Shown here: positions 40,960 to 46,661 of the stretch, in pieces | Layout: each line of letters starts with the position of its first letter | Position numbering within the stretch: position 1 is the stretch's first letter | DNA from: an uncultured Peptococcaceae bacterium | GTDB lineage: Bacteria; Bacillota; Desulfotomaculia; Desulfotomaculales; Desulfocucumaceae | Direction of reading: 5' to 3' | DNA: 46,661 nucleotides | Assembly: GCA_958417755.1 (NCBI GenBank) | Contig: CATZDY010000009.1 | Coordinates: 1 to 46,661 of the forward strand | Made by a program: the position numbers and the translations under genes | Notes under the pieces: generated by a model | What the model was told of the DNA's origin: nothing | Database searches by the model: none | The model's input: the letters and a program-made list of their open reading frames with translations, nothing else

Positions 40960-40988
40960 TTGTACTTGGCCGAGAATCAGTGTAATAT
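40960..40988 (+). promoter_or_regulatory. Possible promoter of the S41 protease gene
   Basis: TTGTAC (40960-40965), a 17-nt spacer, TAATAT (40983-40988). It lies about 75 nt before the TTG start. The 122-nt gap after the M23 gene lacks a terminator, so read-through from ftsEX is also possible. Confidence 0.45.
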
Positions 40989-41062
40989 AAATGAAGTGCA
41001 GGACTTTCATTGTGGCTTTTGTAGTACAATGATGGCCAAGTTCCCATTGGAAAGGTGGAAGA

Positions 41063-42232
41063 TTGTTGTATCCAGATGAAAAATATGTTAGCAGAAGTAA
41101 AGGCCGGTGGTGGACCGGCCTTGTTGCGGTCTTTTTTGTGATACTTTTGGTGGGGGGGCTCTTGTTAGCCCAAAATTATAAGCACCTTGGCAATTTATTA
41201 AAAGTCATTTCCTTGATTCATAGTGATTATTTATTTGAAGCTGATACAACAGTTTTGGTAGATGGTGCCATTCAAGGGTTAGTTGAGTCCTTAGATGATC
41301 CCTATTCTACATATCTTGATGCAGACACCTTTTCCCAAATGCAGGAGATGATTCGGGGATCCTTTGGCGGATTGGGTATTTTGGTTGGACTAAAGGATGA
41401 TAGTCTAACTGTATTTCGTACCTATGACAATACCCCTGCCCAAGAACAGGGAATTGTGGTGGGGGATGTGATTACCAAAGTAGGGGATCAAGATGTGCAA
41501 GGTGTTGATTTGAATACAGTGGTAGATATGATGCGAGGGCCTGTAGGCAGTAAAATATCCTTAACCATTCAACGTCAAGGTGAGGCTGCCCCTATGGTTG
41601 TATCTTTAACCAGGAAAGAAATCAGCATTCCCACAGTGGAAGGTAAAATGGTGGATAACCAGGTGGCCTATATTGTGATTTCCCAATTTACCGAAAAAAC
41701 CCCTGCAGAATTAAAGCATGTGCTGAAAGATTTACAGCAACATGTTGTCAAGGGGATTTTATTAGACTTGCGGGATAATCCTGGTGGTGAACTGCAGTCT
41801 GTGATTAAAGTGGCGGGAAATTTTATTCCCAATGGTCCGGTGGTATATATTCAACCTAGGAACGGTCCAACGGAAATGTTATCCACCACAGGCAATGATT
41901 TGGGGCTTCCCTTGGTGGTATTGGTCAATGAAGGTAGCGCCAGTGCTGCGGAAATATTGGCTGGGGCCATTCAAGATACAAAATCCGGTGTTTTGGTGGG
42001 GGAAAAAACCTTTGGTAAAGGCATTGTCCAAACAGTTTTTGCATTAAATAATGGTGCAGGGGTTAAATTAACCACAGCTCGTTATTTAACTCCATCCAAG
42101 CATGATATCAATCAAAAGGGAATAGAGCCAGATGAAACGGTTGTATTGGAAAAAAACTCATCCAATGGAGATAGCCAGTTTCTTAGAGGATTAGAGATTT
42201 TGCACAAACAAATTGAGGATAAAGCCGCATAA
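41063..42232 (+). CDS. ctpA: S41 family C-terminal processing protease (CtpA/CtpB-like)
   Basis: 389 residues. TTG 41063 or TTG 41066 follow AGGTGG; both are possible. Order: a membrane anchor (about 13-36), an N-terminal helical region (VDGAIQGLVESLDDPYSTYLD), a PDZ domain (about 90-185, with RTYDNTPAQEQGIVVGDVITKV) and the S41 protease core with LVNEGSASAAEILAGAIQD (catalytic Ser near 295) and GEKTFGKGIVQ (Lys near 320). These proteases cut C-termini of exported proteins; in Bacillus CtpB activates a spore sigma factor. The location after ftsEX-M23 is common in clostridia, and its substrate here is unknown. Confidence 0.94.
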   Translation: MLYPDEKYVSRSKGRWWTGLVAVFFVILLVGGLLLAQNYKHLGNLLKVISLIHSDYLFEADTTVLVDGAIQGLVESLDDPYSTYLDADTFSQMQEMIRGSFGGLGILVGLKDDSLTVFRTYDNTPAQEQGIVVGDVITKVGDQDVQGVDLNTVVDMMRGPVGSKISLTIQRQGEAAPMVVSLTRKEISIPTVEGKMVDNQVAYIVISQFTEKTPAELKHVLKDLQQHVVKGILLDLRDNPGGELQSVIKVAGNFIPNGPVVYIQPRNGPTEMLSTTGNDLGLPLVVLVNEGSASAAEILAGAIQDTKSGVLVGEKTFGKGIVQTVFALNNGAGVKLTTARYLTPSKHDINQKGIEPDETVVLEKNSSNGDSQFLRGLEILHKQIEDKAA

Positions 42233-42407
42233 AAATGGCTCCTAATGGCTATTTGTTTTACAATATTGGAGAATTGTTTTATACTGGTGATAGGGAAAAC
42301 AATACATGATATTGCCCATTCCCAGGTTTGATTGCAAAGCAAAAGCGTATTGCTTGTTTGGAAGGTTGGCGACATTTTGGCTCAAAGGCAATAAGGGGGG
42401 AAATATG

Positions 42408-42596
42408 ATGTGTGAATCAAATGCTTATATGCGGCAAAATGGGAAAGAAGAGTTGCTGCTGGAAATGGTAGATAAGGTAGTTCCCCAAGAAGATGGTGTG
42501 GTGTTGGAAGACATTTTTGGTCGACGCAAAGTGGTAAAAGCTAAAATTGCAGAATTGGCTTTGGTGGATCATCGCATTGTGTTGGAAGAGATATAA
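42408..42596 (+). CDS. cooT: CooT family nickel-binding protein
   Basis: 62 residues. ATGs at 42405 and 42408 are both in frame after AAGGGGGG. ATG 42408 places Cys at position 2, as in CooT (MCESNAYMRQNGKEELLLE). The rest matches the family closely: VDKVVPQEDGVVLEDIFGRRK and the ending LVDHRIVLEE. CooT is a small SH3-like protein that binds nickel through Cys2 and helps nickel delivery to CO dehydrogenase. Family members also occur away from cooS, as here. Its presence suggests, without proving, a CO dehydrogenase elsewhere in the genome. Confidence 0.85.
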   Translation: MCESNAYMRQNGKEELLLEMVDKVVPQEDGVVLEDIFGRRKVVKAKIAELALVDHRIVLEEI

Positions 42597-42614
42597 CCAT
42601 AGGTTTGATAAAAA

Positions 42615-42651
42615 TAACTGCTGCCCCAAAATGGGGCAGCAGTTATTTTTT
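42615..42651. terminator. Bidirectional terminator between cooT and cls
   Basis: TAACTGCTGCCCCA (42615-42628) pairs with its complement ending at 42645, and six T follow on the plus strand. It serves cooT and probably the convergent cls gene. Confidence 0.88.
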
Positions 42652-42699
42652 ATTTCTCGCTTGCAAAAGAAATCATTCGTATGCAAAGCAATTTCGGTA

Positions 42700-44229
42700 T
42701 TATAACAAAGGAGCGAATACACGTAAAATGGAATAACATACCTTGGTGTACCATTTGATATTATTGCAATCTTCTAATGTGATGCGTTTACAAACCTGCA
42801 AGGTATCGAAGAAATCCTTTTTTAAAGCCTCAATGCTTTGGGTTTTATAAAGCCAAACTGCACATTCATAGTGCAAATAAAGACTTCTATAATCCAGGTT
42901 AATGGTACCTACAATACCCAATTCATCATCCACCACAAACATTTTAGAATGAATGAACCCTGGGGTGTATTCATAGATTTTAACACCATTTTCTGTTAAT
43001 AAGGTATAATAGGAGCGGGTGACAGCATGGACATACCATTTATCAGCAATATTGGGGGTAACAATGCGTACATCCACACCGCTTTTGGCAGCCACACATA
43101 AGGCTGTTAGCATTTCATTGTCTAAAATCAAATAAGGAGTATGGATATATACATAATGTTTTGCTTTATTGATGGCATTGAAATAAGCGGTTTCACCTAT
43201 TAATTCGTCGTCCAAAGGGTTATCCGCATAGGGCAAGACATAGCCTTCATTATTATGATAAGGCATTTCCTTGGGTTTATAACGGGTATAATCTTCTTTT
43301 ATTTTGCACAAACGTTCCCATTGGGAAAGAAACATAATGGTAAAGTTCCAAGCAGCTTCTCCATAAACCCCAATACCTGTATCTTTCCAGTGTCCATGTT
43401 TTATCCGGGCATTGATGTATTCATCCGCCAAATTGATGCCTCCTGTAAAGGCGGTATGTCCATCAATTACCATGATTTTCCTGTGATCCCGATTGTTCAT
43501 TGCAGCGGATAAAAAGGGTACAAAGGGATTGAAAACCTTGCATTGGATGCCCAATGCTTCTAACTTTTTGCTGTATTGATAAGGCAAGGTCATGAGGGTT
43601 CCCATATCGTCGTACATAAGGCGAACCTCCACGCCTTCTTTGACTTTTTGCACCAGAATATCCAGAATGCTATTCCACATAATCCCTTCTTCGATAATAA
43701 AATATTCCAAGAAAATATATTGTTTTGCCTTTTTCAATTTTTCTTTGAGCCGTTCAAACATAATCTCTCCCACAGGAAAATATTCGGTCAATGTATTTTC
43801 ATGAATAGGATAATCAGAATAGTGTTGTAAATACTGGGCTTGATTTGCAATGTGCTTATCAGATTTTTCTATTTCTTTTAAGATGTGCTGGTTGGGTGCT
43901 AAATGCAATATATTTTTTTTATGAGCATCCAGCATTGTTTGGGTGGCCCGTTTTCCCATTTTCTTTTTTCCGAATAAAAGATAGAATAAACCCCCGAAGA
44001 TTGGAAAAACCAAAATGGGGATAATCCAGGCTAATTTATAAGCAGGATTGCTTTTATTGTTGATAATCCAAATAACAGCAATGACGCTGAGCAAGGCACA
44101 AAAGGCATAAAAATAAAGAAAATAATTGCTAAAATCCCAAATAACAATGATCAAAAATACTGCCTGAATGACTATGGCTAAGCCAATCAATATCATGCGG
44201 CTAAAAATGATTTGCAATAGTTTTTTCAT
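42700..44229 (-). CDS. cls: Cardiolipin synthase
   Basis: 509 residues. Two N-terminal membrane helices (about 8-60) precede a conserved 'NPAYKLAWIIPILVFPIFGG' segment. Two phospholipase D HKD motifs follow: HRKIMVID (about 238-245, in DHRKIMVIDGHTAFTGG) and HSKMFVVD (about 420-427, in IHSKMFVVDDELGIVGT). It joins two phosphatidylglycerols to form cardiolipin at the membrane. The length and layout are typical of Firmicute Cls. The ribosome binding site is weak (GGGGATTTTTAGG). It faces away from the catalase gene across a 520-nt gap with two palindromes. Confidence 0.95.
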   Translation of the reverse strand: MKKLLQIIFSRMILIGLAIVIQAVFLIIVIWDFSNYFLYFYAFCALLSVIAVIWIINNKSNPAYKLAWIIPILVFPIFGGLFYLLFGKKKMGKRATQTMLDAHKKNILHLAPNQHILKEIEKSDKHIANQAQYLQHYSDYPIHENTLTEYFPVGEIMFERLKEKLKKAKQYIFLEYFIIEEGIMWNSILDILVQKVKEGVEVRLMYDDMGTLMTLPYQYSKKLEALGIQCKVFNPFVPFLSAAMNNRDHRKIMVIDGHTAFTGGINLADEYINARIKHGHWKDTGIGVYGEAAWNFTIMFLSQWERLCKIKEDYTRYKPKEMPYHNNEGYVLPYADNPLDDELIGETAYFNAINKAKHYVYIHTPYLILDNEMLTALCVAAKSGVDVRIVTPNIADKWYVHAVTRSYYTLLTENGVKIYEYTPGFIHSKMFVVDDELGIVGTINLDYRSLYLHYECAVWLYKTQSIEALKKDFFDTLQVCKRITLEDCNNIKWYTKVCYSILRVFAPLL

Positions 44230-44395
44230 CCTAAAAATCCCCGCTTTAATCTAGTTGCCGCCAAAATACCTTTTTTTATCTCTTAGGTATTGAGACTGGA
44301 AAGTATTTTTCATGATATGTATTGTTGAGGAAACACTGGAGCAAAGTTTGGAATAGAATCAGGGCAAATATCGCCTGAATATGACAAAAGAGTTG

Positions 44396-44412
44396 TTATT
44401 ATCTTATAATAA
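44396..44412. promoter_or_regulatory. Inverted repeat, candidate operator
   Basis: TTATTAT-CTT-ATAATAA, a perfect 7-3-7 inverted repeat in the cls/catalase gap. The A/T composition is like Fur/PerR-family operators, but the spacing differs from a standard PerR box (7-1-7). Confidence 0.35.
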
Positions 44413-44450
44413 AAAATTTGCTAAGCCAATACTTTCCTTACAACTTTATT

Positions 44451-44466
44451 CTTATTTTAAAATAAG
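44451..44466. promoter_or_regulatory. 16-bp palindrome, candidate operator
   Basis: CTTATTTTAAAATAAG is a perfect palindrome 284 bp before the catalase ATG. The rest of the 44230-44749 gap is AT-rich, with no ORF that has a ribosome binding site. No known operator matches exactly. Confidence 0.35.
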
Positions 44467-44678
44467 TATTTGTTTGACGAAAGATACTTTTATATATTGA
44501 AAACATTTATAACATTTCATGAATAAACAGCAAATCATACAGATTCATGTAAGTAAAAGCTTGCCCAGGTTTTTTTTCTTCATGCCAGACTAGCTTTGGC
44601 AAAAGAGGATAATCAAGTAAACATAAACGTATATATGTCCCTGCCCTATAAAAAATGAAAAGCTTTTACATGCTGTTA

Positions 44679-44707
44679 TTGATAAAAACAGTATAAAAAC
44701 CTAAAAA
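44679..44707 (+). promoter_or_regulatory. Weak candidate promoter of the manganese catalase gene
   Basis: TTGATA (44679-44684), a 17-nt spacer, TAAAAA (44702-44707), 43 nt before the ATG. The region is very A/T-rich, so chance matches are easy. Confidence 0.3.
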
Positions 44708-44749
44708 TCAATCATACTATGGCCAAGGGAAAGAAGGGGGAGTGATAGG

Positions 44750-45421
44750 ATGTTTAAACACGATAAGCATTTATTACAAGAAGTACGTGTTGACGGTCCG
44801 AATCCCAATTATGCAGCCATGATGCAAGAACAATTGGGTGGACCCCAGGGAGAGCTAAAAGCTGCCCTACAGTATTTTTCCCAAAGCTTGCGTATCCAAG
44901 ATAAAGCCATCCGGGATTTGTTTTTAGATATTGCAGCTGAGGAAATGAGCCATATGGAAATGGTAGCCACTACCATTAATCTTTTAAACGGACATACCTT
45001 GGATGCCCGGGGAGCCACAGTGGGAACAGTGGAGGCCCATGTTTTAACTGGCTTGACTCCCATGTTAAGCAATGCTTCAGGACAGCTTTGGACAGCAGCA
45101 TATGTCAATGAAACAGGGGATTTGGCAGCGGATTTACTGTCCAATATAGCCGCAGAACAAAGGGCAAAGGTTGTGTATGAATATTTGTATAGACAAATTC
45201 AGGACAAGGGTGTGCGGGAAACCATTGACTTTTTGTTGAATCGTGAGGAAGCACACAATACCATGTTCCGGGAAGCCTTCAATCGCATCCAGGATACAGG
45301 TTCTTTGAAGGATTTTGGGGTGACCAAGGATTCCAAGCTTTATTTTGATTTGTCCAGTCCTGGGGGACAACATTTCAAAGCCAATCACCCGAATCCACCT
45401 GGCTTTACAAATCCAAATTAA
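44750..45421 (+). CDS. Manganese catalase family protein
   Basis: 223 residues. The ATG at 44750 follows GGGGGAG. The dinuclear-manganese ligands are visible: Glu in GPQGELKAALQYFSQ (about 35), Glu/His in EEMSHMEMVATTI (about 65-70), Glu in EQRAKVVYEYLY (about 140) and His in REEAHNTMFREAF (about 170-180). It is a four-helix-bundle enzyme that splits hydrogen peroxide to water and oxygen. It is shorter than the hexameric Lactobacillus type and close to the Bacillus YdbD and CotJC proteins. It is a single-gene unit ended by a strong terminator. Oxidative-stress control through the upstream palindromes is a guess. Confidence 0.93.
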   Translation: MFKHDKHLLQEVRVDGPNPNYAAMMQEQLGGPQGELKAALQYFSQSLRIQDKAIRDLFLDIAAEEMSHMEMVATTINLLNGHTLDARGATVGTVEAHVLTGLTPMLSNASGQLWTAAYVNETGDLAADLLSNIAAEQRAKVVYEYLYRQIQDKGVRETIDFLLNREEAHNTMFREAFNRIQDTGSLKDFGVTKDSKLYFDLSSPGGQHFKANHPNPPGFTNPN

Positions 45422-45437
45422 AGGGATATTCCCCATG

Positions 45438-45475
45438 AGCCAGCCTTCGGAAAGACGGAAGGCTGGTTTTTATTT
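45438..45475 (+). terminator. Terminator of the manganese catalase gene
   Basis: CCAGCCTTC (45440-45448) pairs with GAAGGCTGG (45458-45466), followed by TTTTTATTT. Confidence 0.88.
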
Positions 45476-45550
45476 GACAAAAGTGCAAAAGTATAAAATA
45501 GAAAAAGATGGGATAAAAAATGCTTGCAGGTCAATATCACAATACTTTGC

Positions 45551-45579
45551 TTGGATTTAGGAAATTGTTGTAGTATAGT
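45551..45579 (+). promoter_or_regulatory. Probable promoter of the HTH/PBP-like regulator
   Basis: TTGGAT (45551-45556), a 17-nt spacer, TATAGT (45574-45579), 85 nt before the TTG start. Confidence 0.45.
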
Positions 45580-45664
45580 GATAGCAAAACCTTTGTGCAA
45601 AATCATCCAATTATACCAAGGTCTGAATAGAATGAGCATTGTGTTGTAAAGGAGTGGATACGTA

Positions 45665-46591
45665 TTGGGAGAGCGATCATTGACGCCACAGGAAGTGGCG
45701 GATTTGTTACAAATAAAAAAAAATACAGTTTATGAACTGGTAAAACGCGGGGAACTAAAAGCCTATCGAGTGGGCCGAAAATTGCGGGTAGAAGAAACAG
45801 CAGTGAATGAATACAAGGCTGGTATGATGGAGCATCAAATGCCCCAAAAAACCTTTGCGCCAATTTCCACCCCCTTTCTTCCCAATCGCGGGGAACTAAT
45901 TATTTGTGGTCAGGATGCCTTTTTGGATGTATTATCCCAACGGCTGGAAAACCATCCCCAGGGAGCTAAATGTTTACGCCATTATATTGGCAGTTATAAT
46001 GCCATTTATGAATTGTATAATGACAGAGCCCAGGTGGCCACAGCCCATCTTTGGGATGGGGATACAGATACCTATAATTTGCCTTATATGAAGGGCATGT
46101 TGCCTGGAATTCCCTTTGTGTTGATTCGCTTGGTCAGTCGAATTCAAGGTTTTTATGTGCAAAAGGGAAATCCCCAAGGCATTCAATCTTGGGAAGATTT
46201 AAAACGGAATGATATTATTTTAGCAAATCGTGAGAAAGGCTCCGGTACCCGGGTGTTGTTGGATGAAAGATTGCGCCTTTTACAAATCCGCAGCCATCAT
46301 TTGCAAGGATATGATCAAGTTTTTACATCCCATTTGTCTGTAGCCAGCGCAGTGGCCCAAGGCCGGGCTGATTTTGGATTGGGCAATGAAAAAGCAGCAT
46401 TACAAACGCCAACCATTGATTTCATTCCCATGCAAGAGGAGTGGTATGATATGGTGATGAAAAAAGAAGATTTTGAGCAGGATGCATGCCAAACCATTGT
46501 ATCTATTCTCAATACCTTGGATTTCAAGAGGGAAATCGAAGCCATGGGGGGATACAATACAGGGGACATGGGAAAAATCTTGCATGCATAA
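45665..46591 (+). CDS. One-component regulator: excisionase-type HTH plus PBP-like ligand domain
   Basis: 308 residues. TTG 45665 lies 10 nt after AAAGGAG. The N-terminal 50 residues form a MerR/excisionase-type HTH (SLTPQEVADLLQIKKNTVYE, then LKAYRVGRKLRVEE). The rest is a PBP-like domain of the PF12727 type: ELIICGQDAFLDVLSQRLE, then AHLWDGDTDTYNLPYM, NREKGSGTRVLLDERL (the oxyanion-type Gly-Ser-Gly-Thr-Arg site) and VASAVAQGRADFGLGNEKAA. Proteins with this layout are linked to molybdate or tungstate regulation in clostridia and archaea. Ligand and target genes are not in the window. The 70 bases after it contain only a 12-codon ORF. Confidence 0.88.
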   Translation: MGERSLTPQEVADLLQIKKNTVYELVKRGELKAYRVGRKLRVEETAVNEYKAGMMEHQMPQKTFAPISTPFLPNRGELIICGQDAFLDVLSQRLENHPQGAKCLRHYIGSYNAIYELYNDRAQVATAHLWDGDTDTYNLPYMKGMLPGIPFVLIRLVSRIQGFYVQKGNPQGIQSWEDLKRNDIILANREKGSGTRVLLDERLRLLQIRSHHLQGYDQVFTSHLSVASAVAQGRADFGLGNEKAALQTPTIDFIPMQEEWYDMVMKKEDFEQDACQTIVSILNTLDFKREIEAMGGYNTGDMGKILHA

Positions 46592-46661
46592 TAGAGCCTT
46601 TTCTTGATAAGGGGTTTAAGATGAAATTGTTACAAGCAGGAATGGATAGAAAATCATAGAA

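Noticed and set aside
46621..46659. Twelve-codon ORF at the right edge (ATG preceded by AAGGGG)
   Set aside because: It is too short to support as a gene; at most a leader peptide of something beyond the edge.
1..46661. tRNA, rRNA, CRISPR arrays, insertion sequences or prophage
   Set aside because: No cloverleaf-like sequence, rRNA segment, regularly spaced repeat, transposase or phage gene was recognised on reading. A tool-based scan could still find a small RNA.

Overview
The window is a 46.7 kb chromosomal segment of a low-to-medium GC Gram-positive bacterium, most likely a spore-forming clostridium of the Peptococcaceae or Heliobacteria type. This rests on several features: the Firmicute gene order comFC, csp, long hpf, secA, prfB (frameshifted), then ftsE-ftsX-M23-S41; a YlmC/YmxH-type PRC-barrel gene; CsaB with an SLH-domain protein; two LCP ligases; a CooT nickel protein, usually seen with CO dehydrogenase; and frequent TTG/GTG starts with strong purine-rich ribosome binding sites. 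Species identity is inference. No rRNA, tRNA, CRISPR array, insertion sequence or prophage gene was seen.

Region 1 (1-5.5 kb): an ECF sigma factor and its zinc-type anti-sigma factor (cut by the left edge) face away from a large secreted stalk-domain surface protein. Both the sigma gene and the surface-protein gene carry the same promoter, GGAACTT-N15-TGTCTAA. This points to an autoregulated envelope-stress module that drives its neighbour through a roughly 250-nt structured leader. A TolC-family coiled-coil protein follows.

Region 2 (5.6-23.3 kb): a surface-polysaccharide locus. It holds a DUF362 protein, an SMR-type small membrane protein, a GT39-like glycosyltransferase, a UbiA/DPPR-synthase-like prenyltransferase, WecG/TagA, CsaB pyruvyl transferase, an unknown anchored protein, two tandem LCP ligases, an O-antigen-ligase-like polymerase, two GT4 enzymes, a DUF4330 protein, FabZ, a WecA/TagO-type initiating transferase and GalU. 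Together these could start, build, pyruvylate and attach a secondary cell-wall polymer. That polymer would anchor SLH proteins such as the one at 36.7-37.9 kb.

Region 3 (23.3-36.4 kb): housekeeping genes: PRC-barrel, metK, a small unknown membrane protein, a GAF-GGDEF protein with a degenerate GGDEF site, comFC, a cold-shock gene, hpf, secA, prfB, a YitT-family permease and a split transketolase. A dense cluster of DnaA-box-like 9-mers lies between comFC and the cold-shock gene. Several genes here have promoter-proximal terminator-like hairpins or hairpins that cover the ribosome binding site.

Region 4 (36.7-46.7 kb): the SLH protein, ftsE-ftsX with an M23 peptidase and an S41 protease, CooT, cardiolipin synthase, a manganese catalase, and a one-component regulator joining an excisionase-type HTH to a periplasmic-binding-protein-like domain.
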